The position numbers and the translations under genes were made by a program. A stretch of DNA of 64,000 bases, taken from positions 15,409,694-15,473,693 of the forward strand of contig NC_135552.1 in assembly GCF_964340395.1 (NCBI RefSeq). Reading direction: 5' to 3'. Each line of letters begins with the position of its first letter. The stretch's first letter is position 1. Below are positions 16,807-45,937 of this stretch, piece after piece. The notes under the pieces are model-generated. The model saw nothing but the letters and a program-made list of their open reading frames with translations, did not search any database and was not told where the DNA came from. Source of the DNA: Glandiceps talaboti. Its lineage: Eukaryota; Hemichordata; Enteropneusta; Spengelidae.

Positions 16807-18285
16807 GTAAGTTTAATAAACACACTGGAAATATTAGTAATGAATCAATTTTACTGAGATTATCATGACTCACAAATGTAAATAACGAGTTTAGACTAAA
16901 TTACCCTATAGTTATTTTTTCTCTTTTGTTCAGGCATGATTTTTTAAAATTCAAATTGATTTTCTCAATTGCAAGAATACCATATTGAAATGTAACAGTT
17001 GTAGTAATACATCTCTTACAAACTTATTACTACGAGTACTAATATTTAACTTCAAAGACGCAAGGGACATTATAGTCATATCACAAATCTTTAGGGGTAT
17101 GCTTAGCGCAGTCGGGTCGTAATGCATCGGAATACGCAGAGTAAGTTCAATGACAGTGCGATGACTTCAAGTCACATAATTAAATCATTAGAACGAACAG
17201 TGAAAGTTGCAAATATAGAGAAATTATTTTTGATACATAGTTATAGATTTGGAAAGATCAAGAAATATATGTAAGTGGTCACGATATGCAATCAATTCTA
17301 TGTTACCATGGAGATGTTGTACAAAAGATTAGTGTCTAACGTTTAAATTCTTCAAAACGTCTAACTTGTATTGTATACATCACTGCAAGTTTGAATATTT
17401 TGAGGTTTTATCGTCATCATTAAAAAACACATAGGAGTAAAAAAGTGGACTCGATGTGAAGCTGTTTTCTAAAATTTCTGAATATTTGTGAAATCTAGGT
17501 ATTGCAAATAATAAGGTCTAATGTCATATGCAAATCGGAAAAACGAAAAAGAGATAATCTATTGATAATTTGTTTTGAGTATATTCAGTCTGATATTCAT
17601 GATATTGTCAATCGTGTTTTGAAGTCTTCTCGAGGAAATGTCTCCGATCGAATGTAACGCGTGTTTCATTCCGAACGTTCTGTGTGTTCTGTCAATGATT
17701 TTGGAATATCGGTCGTTTGATTATTCCTATTCTCACGATCATACGATGCAGCGCTTTCCAGACAATGGTTTAGTATGTAGTACAAACAATAACATGCTTG
17801 GATGAAAATAAATAATAGACATGCACAGGAAAACCACTGCAAGAGAAAACATATAGTTGCGTGCCCAGCAGTACCCGTACACAGGGAGCCTACAGCTACA
17901 CTATTCGATGCTAAGCGTGGGTTGACACTACTCCCCTGATGCATGAAGCTGATTTGAACACAAATTATACATTCTTAGGGGTGTTTTCGAGTTATTGAAG
18001 TTTGATTTTGTTAATGTGAGTGTGTTATCTACTCTAGTTAGGTTTGAGGCTCAGGCCACTCTCCCAACCTGCCCCCTACCTTTACATCGTCTCAAACTAC
18101 GGTCATTTTTACGTCAACAGTACATCACGCACACTGACTTATTTTGCGTTAAAAACGTTGTTTCAGTGGGAAAAAATGTTTACTCTGATTTGGCAAGATT
18201 GATAATCTCATTGCTAGCACAAGTCCCGATAGAAATATTTCGATATTTCCTTATTTTGGCATGCTTCGAGAGATAACACCCCCCT

Positions 18286-18292
<7 letters not shown>

Positions 18293-18363
<71 letters not shown>

Positions 18364-18470
18364 TACATACATACATACATACATACATACATACATACAT
18401 ACATACATACATACATACACACACACATACATACATACATACATACATACATACATACATACATACATAC

Positions 18471-18524
<54 letters not shown>

Positions 18525-18526
18525 TG
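18293..18526. repeat. Compound (AC)n-(ATAC)n-(CAGA)n microsatellite
   Basis: About 60 bp of AC dinucleotides, then two blocks of ATAC tetranucleotides separated by ACACAC, then about 54 bp of CAGA. All six frames stay open, which explains the long low-complexity ORFs here; they are not genes. Confidence 0.97.
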
Positions 18527-18823
18527 TTGCTTACTAAACTGCACACCACGAGTAGGGCAGAATGCGAATGTTGGTGTATGATAATGTATACAATTTCGCC
18601 CAACAGGTGGACATGACCAAGAGCAAGCCATAACATTTCTCATCACACAACACACTGTATTCAATTATATCGTGTACTTTTTTTATATTAACTTTTATGC
18701 AAGCTTGAATCAAGTACAATTTTCATTTTCCTGAGATGTAATGTAAGATAGTATATGACCACTCGTTTTCAACAAGATGAAGGCATCGCCTATATATCAA
18801 ACCATGTTATCTTTAATCAACAG

Positions 18824-19331
18824 ATGGAATTGCTACCATTGAAAAAATGGCTAGTGCTACTCTTGATAGTGGTAGTGATTATTGCTTCGTTTGAGGTAGA
18901 AGCACAGAGAGGCAATGCAAAGAGAGCCCTTGCAGCTGCGAGGAAAAACCGCAAACCTACTAAGTCTCGAGAAACTAGGCAACCTACAGATGATAATTGT
19001 CCTCCCGGGTGTTCCTGCCCTTCAACTCGTTTTCTGAGGTGCAAGTCGGCTGCTCTATCGAACCCAATACCGGATAATTTCAGGATGTTGTAAGTGATCT
19101 GTAGCAAAAATGTTTAACTATGTCATATACAATATATATTCATAATATTATTATATTCGTTTGTTCGTTAAAGTGTACAGTTTACACAAACACCAATTTT
19201 GTTATTATTTCTTTCTAACTTACGACCTGGGCCTAGAGTTGCTAAAAGGTACTAACGTTACTATAATGATGTACGTGTATATGTATTAGAATATAAATGA
19301 GTAGTTAATTCATTAATTAATTAAGTCTCTC

Positions 19332-19399
<68 letters not shown>

Positions 19400-22300
19400 G
19401 AATGTTGAAGACCTTTCTCTTTCAAGCTTGCAAAAAATTGCGACTTTAAGTCCATCCATCATTCATCTTATGTAAGTAGCTAATTATGATTATAATACTA
19501 GTGTTTTGTTCTTTTTGCTTCTCTTTCGGGGGCTTACAGCTGAGTATATCAACACGAAACAATCAGTCTAGGATTTATACATGAACAATCGCGATCATCC
19601 CATTCCCCTAAAATATGAAACATGTATGTACGTATTTGATCTTGATATTCTTAACATGGGATGCGAAGGTGATGCGAAGGTTTAATTTCTTGAGGCTGGA
19701 CTTCTTTGAATCTATGCAGATCAATCTCGTTCATTACGTAATATATAAAAAAGAGAGTAAACTTTGTTTTATGCAGAATTACTGACTCAACCAGTGCCGG
19801 ACTACCCTACCTACCGTCAGACATATTTACGAAAATGTCTGCTTTGAGAGTACTGTAAGTATTTCAGTTTTCCAATACGTCGCATCATACACAGCGTGTA
19901 CGCACATGTCAGTGTTCATATATATATTTAAAGTATCGTGGATTTAAAAAAAAAAAAGTGCAAGACGTGTGTGCATACTGGTACTACCATTCACTTTGGA
20001 ACCGGAAACTTGTCCATTGACAGTCCATGACGAAAACAATGCGATGTCGATTTGATACTTATCTATCAACTGTGCTAAATGAAGTAGTAATATGTCGCGA
20101 ACGAAGATAGTCAAGTATCAAGGCACTAACCTACATCCACGAATAAATGCCATGTTTCTCAGTTCATGAAATACAAATAAATATAGTCTCAATGAAGATC
20201 GACGAACCCTTATAACGGTTAAACCTGTGATTCACACCAACAGGAAAATCAAGACTTTGGCCACCAGAATTTTGCCAGCTAACCTATCTGGAGTGCTTAG
20301 GGCCAGTCCTAAAATCGGCAGTTTGTAAGTGTTTAGTAATTTATGAAATGTTTCATACATGATTCCCGTCTGTATGCTATACGTCGTTCTGTCTGCTTAA
20401 AGGGGAGGCAACTCCAGAAAATAAAGGTATTTTCATAACATTTGAGTCCAAGAAAAGTGAAATTGAAACTTGTCACTTCTATTGGAGTGATCGAATGTTG
20501 TCTCATGGGACTTTTACAATACATTTTCATTAATATTTATCTGTAATAAATAAACACTTCAGAGTCATTAATGTTTTCTGTTCATCTAATACATATGTAC
20601 ATATGCTAAGTCTCATGTGGCAACATTGGACCACACTCCTAGAACAAGAGGTGAAAAAGAGTTTCACTTTGGTACGGTGTTTCTTGGTATATCGCGCGAA
20701 ATTCATTTAATGCGAAATCTTGAAATGACTCTCCGACCAGTGTTGCAGTTAATGCCGTTTTAAAGTCCCTGATGCATCATAAAATACGTGATATCATAAA
20801 CTACGAGATGATAAATTTCATTCCACCCCCCAAAAATTCTATTCCAGGAGGATCTTCGGCAACCGAATGGAATGCAACTGCGATTTGTTGAAAGCTATGA
20901 AGGAAACGAAGACCAGGTTCCTTGACAAGGATATCGAACCAGTCCAAGGTTGTATGCAGAATGGATATGCCCAGGATACATATTCGTACGCTACATTCAA
21001 AGACATTTGTTGTAAGTATAATAATCTGTCTGTCTACACACATGTGATAATGTGATAACGTTGATGTTTGAATTCATTCGACATTTAACAAATTCCAATA
21101 AAAAAGGGGCACATGTTGTGAACTGTTCACTTCAGCATCTGGGATCTTGAAAAATATCTGCGTTTCTTTCTTCTTTTTGGGATGATGCATCGTCGTAAAC
21201 CACATCCTCTTTTACGGCACCGTCCAGGGCCGGACGCACCGAGAGGCACATCGTCGTAAACCACGTACACCCTCTTTGTATGGCACCTTCCAAGACGCAC
21301 TCGTTATTTCGCAGTGACGTGGAAGAAATAACAGCTCTAGTTGGCGAGAATGAAATAATGTTGCATATACGTTGAACCAGACTTGTTGAGATAAAATGAT
21401 TTAGATAGCTGACGTTTGAGGGATTAACCTTTCTATGAGTATAAAACTACTGAAAGTGTTCTAAACCTATGATGTTAGTTATGAGTATAGAATGGAATAA
21501 AGAAAAAAAAACATGAATCATGACGAGATGTCTTATTGGAATTCAGATTAACAGATGTATAGATAAATTGGAAACAATTTGGTTTTGGTCTTTGTATTTG
21601 TATTCTCTCTTTCAATTTAGTAACACATAATATAAATCGTCACAAATTTTCATGAACTTCTTTTAATATTTCAGTTGGGTTAGAGACACCTGTGCAACAA
21701 GTTGAACAAGCTGTTTCAGAAATTGAAGAATCGCCAGCTGTAATCCAACCCGCTAAACCTGCTCAAGAAATTGTTCCTGTTGCCCCTGCTGCACCTGAAG
21801 AACCAGCTGCTCCCGAACAACCCATTCCCGTACCACCTAAGATAATCGAAGAAACTGTAGTGCCTATTGCTCCACAAAAACCAATGATAGAAGCCGAGCC
21901 CGTCGCACCTGTTGCACCAAAGAAACCTAAACCCGTTTTGGAAGAACCTACCGAACTTGAACCCGCCGCACCTGTTGCACCAAAGGAACCCGAACCCATT
22001 TTGGAAGAACCTGCCGAAATTGAACCTGTTGCGCCTCATGTTGCACCAAAGGAACCCGAACCCATTTTGGAAGAACCTGCCGAACTTGAACCTGTTGCGC
22101 CTCCTGTTGCACCAAAGGAACCCAAACCCATTTTGGAAGGACCTGCCGAACTTGAACCTGTTGCGCCTCCTGTTGCACCAAAGCCAATTGACGAAATCAA
22201 ACCAGTCTTCTTTGAAGAGCCCAAACCAGCTCCTCCCCAACCTGAAGAACCAATCGCCCCAAAACTGCCTGTCGAAAGTATCTCTATGGTCGAAGAGCAG

Positions 22301-23111
22301 TCAGAAAGTGGTCAAGTGGAAGAAGCCTTGCCTGTGATTGAAGAACAGCCTGTGCCAGTTCTTGGAGCATCAGGTACCAAGGGTCTGATGGAAGGTAAGT
22401 TGAACGACACGGCTGGCAAGTTTGCTACTCGTGACAAATTCAACCGGAATGTTTCGGGTATCCATGGACGAGGATTGGGTATTTATTTTGGATCATATCG
22501 AAAACAACGGAAAAGATAACTACTTCAGCTAGACACTCATCGTCATGAAAAAATATAATAACATAAAAGTAGAAAATCTACCTACCCCACCTATTCTAAA
22601 ATTGAACGTAAGCAGAACCATACAATTGTTTTAGGCCTAAATACCCATACCTCATCTATCTGTAAGGCCACTAGCACTTTTAATGACAAGGTGTACGTCA
22701 AATTTGTACTCTACGAGAAATGAATTCGAAGCAAACTTGTGCTAAGTCTCATACTCAAATCAGAGGATATTTGGTATCTAGACGATGATGTGTATTGTGA
22801 TGTGTAAACCTTGGTATATCCGATTGACTAATACACCTTTTTCTTATAACGTGTGTATGTGATGTAAACCTTAGTATTCAATTGACTAATACACCTGTGT
22901 GTTTTTTCTTATTGACTTTATAGTGTTGAACAATCTGCAGACAGTCGCTGAGGGAAAGGTTGCTATCAGTCTTGACATTAACGATCCTTACGAACTAGGA
23001 CTTCTACTGCGTTATCTTAGAAAGCGTTCTGGTCTTCTCCGTAACATTGGCAACAGTGACGTCAAACAACAAGTTTTGAATGCTCTGGATGACGACAATA
23101 AGGATGAATAG
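18824..23111 (+). CDS. Secreted LRR protein with Pro/Glu-rich 22-residue repeats (unassigned family)
   Basis: Seven exons with matching phases: 18824-19089, 19400-19471, 19777-19854, 20244-20324, 20848-21011, 21675-22394 and 22924-23111; 522 residues. The chosen ATG gives a signal peptide (MELLPLKKWLVLLLIVVVII...VEA) followed by a basic segment. An LRRNT cap follows with C59, C63, C65 and C73 (CPPGCSCPSTRFLRC). Exons 2-4 are 72, 78 and 81 bp, each one leucine-rich repeat and all phase 2, the usual one-LRR-per-exon pattern. Exon 5 is an LRRCT cap (MECNCDLL ... GC ... DIC). Exon 6 encodes about 240 residues rich in Pro, Glu and Ala, with four copies of a 21-22-residue unit built on VAPKEPEPILEEPAELEP. 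Exon 7 is a charged tail, probably helical. No membrane segment after the signal peptide, so secreted or matrix-bound. Polyadenylation signal AATAAA at 23226. Function unknown; extracellular binding or matrix role is inference. Confidence 0.8.
19326..19397 (+). repeat. (CT)n microsatellite forming the polypyrimidine tract of LRR exon 2
   Basis: About 72 bp of CT dinucleotides end directly in the acceptor CAG at 19397-19399 of exon 2. Confidence 0.95.
21186..21305 (+). repeat. Imperfect tandem duplication, about 60 bp, in LRR gene intron 5
   Basis: CATCGTCGTAAACCAC occurs at about 21188 and again at about 21250. Each is followed by CCTCTTT, GGCACC and RGACGCAC in the same order. Confidence 0.75.
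21904..22185 (+). repeat. In-frame 63-66-bp coding repeat in LRR gene exon 6
   Basis: Four consecutive units start GTTGCACCAAAG and continue with AACCY...ATTTTGGAAG and ACCTGCCGAACTTGAACC. They encode the VAPKEPEPILEEPAELEP motif. Units differ by a few substitutions and by one codon in length. Confidence 0.92.
22494..22640 (+). repeat. Dispersed repeat, copy B (shared with 2742-2893)
   Basis: Lies in intron 6 of the LRR gene. It shares CTACCTACCC, ATTCTAAAATTGAACGTAA and TTTTAGGCCT with copy A. The exon 6 frame would run on into it to a stop at 22519 if the GTAAGT donor at 22395 were not used. Confidence 0.7.
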
Positions 23112-23225
23112 ATGTGTACGTCATGTCATCAATGTCCCTTGTCAAAATCTACTCATGCAACACTACCGTTTTCATTTTGTACTGTCATTTCAAAAACTCA
23201 ACAGCAAAAGAAAAAAATTTCAAAA

Positions 23226-23231
23226 AATAAA
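23226..23231 (+). terminator. Polyadenylation signal of the LRR gene
   Basis: AATAAA lies 115 bp downstream of the stop codon at 23111. Confidence 0.7.
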
Positions 23232-24940
23232 ATGTGAGTAAAATGAAAAGAAATTAAGTGTGTGTTTGATTTCTAGATGCTGGGATATAATGGGTGACGG
23301 TTTGATTGTGTTAAAGCTCCACTAGCTGCAACAGCCAACTAAACATATTTTTGAAAATATTTTGTTATATACAATAACTTACCCGTTAATATCATACACC
23401 TTGAACAGTATTGAATAACCTATGAGTGAACGTATTTTTTTGGAACTGTATACATTATAAATCAAAGCAAATAGATTTTTGGGTCCATACCCAAAAATCA
23501 GCGCCCTCAACGGCGATCACGATTTAAACCTGATGGGTAAGATAGATCATTGCTTAACATCTACAATGTCTCATTATTGGTATTTTAACAATTTTCAGAG
23601 AACAGATTGAATAAATCTGATCGAAAAATGATACTAGCTAGTGTTACAAACTATAACGGTTTAAACATGGCGACACATTCAACACCAAGCGTTTGCTCAA
23701 GATTTAAACTTGTCACTACACCACCTGTGGACAATATTGACCACTAATTAACAGATACAATGTCTTTTTGTAAGTAACGGACAACTTTGTTAGTTACATG
23801 CATGTGAGTATATATTTGGTTACGTGATGAAAAACCCCAGTTTTGGCTAGTGCGGCTTTAAAAGAAATAAAAGGGGAAAAGAATCAACCAAATTTTCAAG
23901 TGCATCACCTCCAGTGACGTCATCCCATAGGATCTAAATCTCTCCCGTTCACCTTCCCTCGTTACACAATGTACAAAGTTGGCTTATTAATATGTCCAAT
24001 CTTTGATATGATCCAGAAACTCTCAATGATTCATAAAGATATATAACAACTCCGACACAAACCGTACATAGAGTGTCCCACTAACTTTTTGTAGCTTACC
24101 AAATTTCCAATAGACCTGTTGCCAGTTCCAAGATGCATTGCGCGTCTCTCCAAACAATGTCATGTATCGTGTACGCGATGAGAGAGTGTGCGGTTTGCAC
24201 GCGGTACTGGGCCGGGGGGGGGGGGGTATGGTTCTAAGCTCCTACACAGCGGTACTAAGTTAAAGAGTTGACCTCCACGACTTTCGGATCGGTCCAGCTG
24301 TTCCAAGTTTATACCGATGCGTAGGAGATTCGGGGATGGTTGTCACCTGACCGTACTCTAGTGCTCACCCGTAATACCCCTCTCTCTGCCCACGTCATTG
24401 CTGGCGTTTAGCCTTAGTTCTATAAATCACTCATAATCAAAGAGGTCAACATGTCTTTCCATCATTTCCTGATGCAAATGTTATTTCAAACGTAATAAAG
24501 ACAAAATAAGACTAAACGGAAGACAAAACAAGACTAAATGTAACAACAGAAGCGATGTCCTCTCGCGCAATGCATCTTTGAACCGGAAAATCGACTATTC
24601 CTGATTGATGAAAACACAAAAAACAACGTAGAATTCAATATTACAATATTTTCATAGAAATTATTCGCTCTAAAAATGATATCGTACGAGTCAACTTGTC
24701 CATGATTTGAAATGTTGTTAAGTGTCGTACGATCGTGTCCAATATATGTAATTCTGTCTGGAAATAAAGTCTTTTTTCATCTTCTTTTCGTCGCTTTCGA
24801 GTTATTTGACCAAACTACAATTTTAGTTTAGTACGTATATCACGGAACTTTGTGTACACATCTAGTTCTGTTCCAATGGTAACTTTAATGGAAAATGGAA
24901 ACCAATAAAAAAAGATCGAAGTTGTGGCTGAAATTGTTCA
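23232..24940. other. Intergenic stretch, no gene recognised
   Basis: Between the convergent 3' ends of the LRR gene and the CFAP90-like gene. It contains a poly-G run near 24215 and no supported ORF. Confidence 0.6.
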
Positions 24941-24956
24941 TTTATTTCATTTTATT
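24941..24956 (-). terminator. Polyadenylation signals of the CFAP90-like gene
   Basis: TTTATT words at 24941 and 24951 read AATAAA on the minus strand, about 90-100 bp past the stop codon at 25043. Confidence 0.6.
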
Positions 24957-25042
24957 TTATTGATCTTTCCATTAAATTAAAAATCCTACACAATTCGCCA
25001 CTCAAGATTTTTTTTTTACATTGTATTTAAGTAATACACAAC

Positions 25043-26887
25043 TTAATCTGGTCCAGGAATGTTTGTACCACGGGTACAGTAGAATCCTTTCAAAACGTGT
25101 TCAATTCTGACGTGTTTTCGATTTGTTCCTTCTAATGGTTCACGATGACCATAAGCTGAAGATGACAAAACTGGTACGGCTTTACTTTGCTCCTGTAATT
25201 ATAAATAAAATAATTGGCAAGTCTTAGAACTCAATTGCTTTGGAGGCTTGGCATGGGCATATCACTGTTTCCGCGGTATGATAGTGGGCCAAAGTGAACA
25301 ATTCGTGGATTTACATGTAAATCACATTCCACCATTGGTGGCGCTCTACTATGTAATTCATTGTAAAGAGCGCCACCGACGTTTGAAGTGTGAAATAGTA
25401 TTGTGTGTGAGTTTGTACTCATACCCTATGGGTTCCCTGACTTAGGAGTGAATATTAAAGGATACCAAAAAGTATGCAATAGGCTAAACTTTTGAATATC
25501 AAAATAAAAAAATGTAAATCACTAAGGTGAAGATTTTATGAGGGTTGGTTTAACTACAGTTTTGAGTTTTTTGGGGGAAAACTACAGGTAGTCCATTGAA
25601 CCACAAATGTAGTTTTGGCATACATCAAGAGCGTATAGCACGTACATGTGCAATGTTTGTTTGTTTGTTTTTTTTACCTCTGATAAGACGTTGAGTCCTA
25701 TGGTATGTTCTCTGTCATCGCGGTGGAGCTTGCTTTGGTATTCGTGTTTGACGTGGAACAGTCTATCATAGGTTGATACAGTGTTACTCTGTCACAAAAT
25801 AACAAATAAAAGGTGACAAGCTTTAGCCTTTAGTTACATTCGCACAAAATTATACAAGTATCAGTTACAAGAAAATCATTTAGTCAGTTTTCTCGGAAAA
25901 CATGAACCCCCTATATGTTTGGGATAACTTTTGGACCCCTGTGTCAGTAGAGGACCAAGTGTCATCTTTATAAAAGCGATTTCTGTTCATCATCAATAAA
26001 GCCTGCTGCAGTCAGTGGACCAGTGGATACAGCGAAGTGACGATCGCGATATATATATATATATAGTGCTTTGCGTGGATCTCTTCAGCGGTTGGATGGA
26101 TATAAAAAGCTGCAACCGGTACCGGAATGATAAAAGGCTCAAAACAAAACAAAAATACTAGTAAATTAGCGCCACAAATTACTGCAGCTGGAATATGGAT
26201 AGATACGCGGGGCAGATATTTCCAAACTTTAAGAGGTATATATCAGAGAATCTAAGCTAATTCTTTCCGAACAAGTAGCGGTGTCCATCAACGATACCGT
26301 TCTGAAAATTACAATGCATCCAGAAAATATATATATTCTCTAATTCCCTTTTTACGTGAATTGGTGAAATTTGATCTGTTTTTAGGATATGTTTACCAAA
26401 ATATATGTAGAATATATGTGATTTTAAAATGACACTTACTGGTTTGTTATTATTGAAGTAGGTAATCGTACTTTCGAGTTGTTCTGCTGATGGGTCTTGG
26501 TCTTTGATACCAGGCCAGTGTGTCGAACCGTCACCTTTTATGGCCAGATGTCTACCGCGAATACGAGCTATTCTCTGTGGGATCAAAACAGATAGAAATT
26601 GAGGAAAAGAAATGAGTGGAACTCGAAAGTGTCGTCAGTATTGTTTATTTGCATTATCTCTGTTGGAACGATGATGACTCACTGGATCATAATCTGGATG
26701 CCAACGTGGTTTCTAACTAAATTTTGAGTGGAGGTGTAAATCGTAACGATACTGGTATAGGAACTAGAACTATGGGATCATGACTTACACCAACTATTTC
26801 TCGCCATAGCAAGTGTATTTCTTCTGGGGATGGGTTCTTGAGACCGTAGTTTGACATTCGCAATCCCTCTCCTGGATATTCAGCCAT
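25043..26887 (-). CDS. CFAP90: CFAP90-like cilia and flagella associated protein
   Basis: Four exons, all phase 0: 26887-26789, 26574-26440, 25788-25678 and 25192-25043; 164 residues. Exons 3 and 4 match my recollection of vertebrate CFAP90 (C5orf49). They share STYDRLF, the signature KLHRDDREH followed by GLNVLSEEE, then VPVLSSSAYGHR and a C-terminal VRIEHVLKGFY. The usual length is about 145-165 residues. The N-terminal exons (MAEYPGEGL..., RIARIRGRH...) do not look like the vertebrate N-terminus, so this region is lineage-specific or replaced. CFAP90 is a small axonemal protein of motile cilia. The protein is basic, with no signal peptide or membrane segment. The start at 26887 is the first Met in the open exon 1 frame after the shared promoter. 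It is transcribed divergently from KARS1. Confidence 0.78.
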
Positions 26888-27232
26888 TGTTGATAGATTT
26901 GTGAAGTAACTAGTGATGCAAAAATGGAAGCAATAAAAATACGAAGTGCACAACCCATAGGTTCGGTTGACCAAAACGATGTTACTACGAGGCGTTCTTT
27001 TTTTGGAACACAAGGAATAAACGCGCATAAATACGTAATACGGTATATACAATTTTGGATAAAACTATTTCTGTAACATGGTATAAAATCGATCAATAAT
27101 TTTGTTCTACTTGTTTAAATAGAAAGTGCTGATGATAAACTACGGAAAGAAAGACGCGAATGAATGCGTAACAACTTTTCCTGAAAAGTTTACGACCTTT
27201 CCCACAATGCTTTGCGAAACACATGTATCAAT
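26888..27232. promoter_or_regulatory. Bidirectional CFAP90/KARS1 promoter region
   Basis: Only 345 bp separate the two divergent start codons, so both 5' UTRs and core promoters must lie here (unless there are further upstream exons). It contains the ZNF143-like site listed separately. No TATA box is evident close to the KARS1 start. Confidence 0.6.
27198..27217 (+). promoter_or_regulatory. ZNF143/Staf-type binding site
   Basis: TTTCCCACAATGCTTTGCG matches the long ZNF143 (Staf) consensus, which is built on TTCCCAYAATGCAYYGCG, with about one mismatch. It lies 16 bp upstream of the KARS1 ATG. ZNF143 sites are known to be frequent in divergent housekeeping promoters; function here is inferred. 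Confidence 0.6.
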
Positions 27233-44073
<16,841 letters not shown>

Positions 44074-44338
44074 AGATAGATAACCCCAGACATTGCTTAC
44101 ATTATAGTGAAGCCCATTATACTGAAAAGATTGCTTCAAAAGTAGCTCATCCTAATGACTGTAGATTTTTATGATTTATCCAAGTTTTTTGCACAGCAAG
44201 ATAAATTTTAGCAGTGTTTTGTGTCAACAATGTCAATCTCAGGAAATTTGTCCAATCTTGATAAGAAACTATGAAAAGTACACAACATTCAGTTTTCCTG
44301 TATTGTTGATATTGATAATCTAAAAGGAGATTGGGTGT

Positions 44339-44420
44339 CATCACCATGGAAACTGTTATTGGGCATGGAAACAGTGTCATCACCATGGAAACAGCATGTC
44401 ATCACCATGGAAATATTGCT
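44339..44420 (+). repeat. Short repeat in the KARS1 3' UTR
   Basis: CATCACCATGGAAACWG recurs three times, with a partial GGCATGGAAACAGTG between, in the 3' UTR before the polyadenylation signal. Confidence 0.85.
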
Positions 44421-44549
44421 CTTTTCGGCACTAGCAGAATGTATCACCATATAGACTCATGGACCAATTGAGAGTTGTTGAACTGTCATTTATTTCACTG
44501 ACTTGATTCTATTTAATCTTCCAAATCAAGATGCAATTATTTTGGTCTC

Positions 44550-44555
44550 AATAAA
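44550..44555 (+). terminator. Polyadenylation signal of KARS1
   Basis: AATAAA lies 477 bp after the stop codon at 44073 and is the first good signal downstream. Confidence 0.6.
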
Positions 44556-44633
44556 GAAATATGAAAACATTCAAGAAAGTAAAACAGTTTTAAGATCGTC
44601 AATTGTTATTATATTGCTGGTTTATTAACCCAA

Positions 44634-44657
44634 GGGGGGGGGGGGGGGGGGGGGGGG
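44634..44657 (+). repeat. Poly-G run of about 24 bases
   Basis: An uninterrupted G run just downstream of the KARS1 3' end. Confidence 0.95.
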
Positions 44658-45555
44658 CTCCTTAAGGCCTGCCATGGTAGGGTTGTTTTGTGGCCGCCAT
44701 GCAACAAACTTTCAGACCCCATTTTAGACCTTTTTCGAACCAACAATCGATACACTATTTTAACCCGTGTAGTTTTGTCTTGATGTAGAATGCACCTCCA
44801 AAATAAACATCTTTGAATTTTTGCTTTTACTTTGTTGAAGAAAACTCAAACTTAGACTTAATTCAAGTCTAAATCAGGGGTCACCATAGGTCACCATGCA
44901 AATGATTGAAATAGACATCAAGATAGTGTCAATATGTAGTCTTTGTGGTATTCCAATATGGCCACTGAATACTGTTAATGCTACTGGAAAATGCAAGATT
45001 GTCTGTATCCTTGAAAACAAATGGTGCCCCCCCCCCCCCAAATTTCTTTTTATCTTTTCAAAGGTACAGAAACAAGCTTTCCATTTGACAAAGTTTGACT
45101 TTTCAGGGATATTGGTCCCACAAGGTGCACTCTATTATATGCTTGCTATGGGACAGTAATGCCCTATCAGTCCAATGTAGTGTTATGAAGGGATTTTACA
45201 AAGCATACCTCTAAAACCAAATACCATACGTGTGAACCTCATTTTGGCACCTGAAACGTGTGCTCTCTGTTTCAGACTAGATATCCAAAAACATGCCCCA
45301 AAGTCAATTATTGGCAACCCCCTAGAGTTAAGGGGCTGTGTTTCAATCCCGGGTCCTCCTGTTAATGTAATTGAAAAAGAAAATTATAGTATAGCTTTGC
45401 CACTGGGGGCGCTGTTCTGAAACGGACATTGACCAGCGTCTTCTACTATACAATGTTTCATGGCCACAGACACCTGTTTCCCGAGATATGGTTCAGAATA
45501 TAGTATAACCCATAACACCAAAGTAAAGCATTTTCTGTATGTACCACAATCGTTT

Positions 45556-45686
45556 ACAGCATCCATATCAAGTGTAAAAGTATACTGTTCCATTTGCTAA
45601 TCGATCTCATTACTAGAAACATCATATACTAGGCTTGTAAATAAACCAGTTGAAACAGTATACTTTTGCACTTGATATGAATGCTA
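45556..45686. repeat. Inverted repeat, 34-bp arms
   Basis: ATATCAAGTGTAAAAGTATA at about 45563 is matched by its inverse TATACTTTTGCACTTGATAT near 45660-45680, with a loop of about 60 bp. It is a short hairpin element between KARS1 and the TRIM gene. Confidence 0.75.
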
Positions 45687-45854
45687 TGGAATGAGTGTAG
45701 CACATAGAGAAAGTGCATCATTTCAGTGTTACTCGTAAAACATCTTTCAGAATGTAATAAAATATCGGTAATATTGATATGTCAATAATATACTAGTATG
45801 TAAAAGGGTAATAACAATGGTGTCTAGGATCGAGTGAGTCCACACATCGTGCGG

Positions 45855-45856
<2 letters not shown>

Positions 45857-45937
<81 letters not shown>

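Noticed and set aside
18180-18664. Several overlapping ORFs with Cys-Val, Tyr-Val-Cys-Met and Thr-His repeats
   Set aside because: Pure microsatellite translation on both strands, with no start context or exon support.
21716-22240. Minus-strand Phe/Gly/Trp-rich and Gly/Ser-rich ORFs opposite LRR exon 6
   Set aside because: Shadows of the repeated coding exon on the plus strand, which has proper splice sites, phases and domain continuity.
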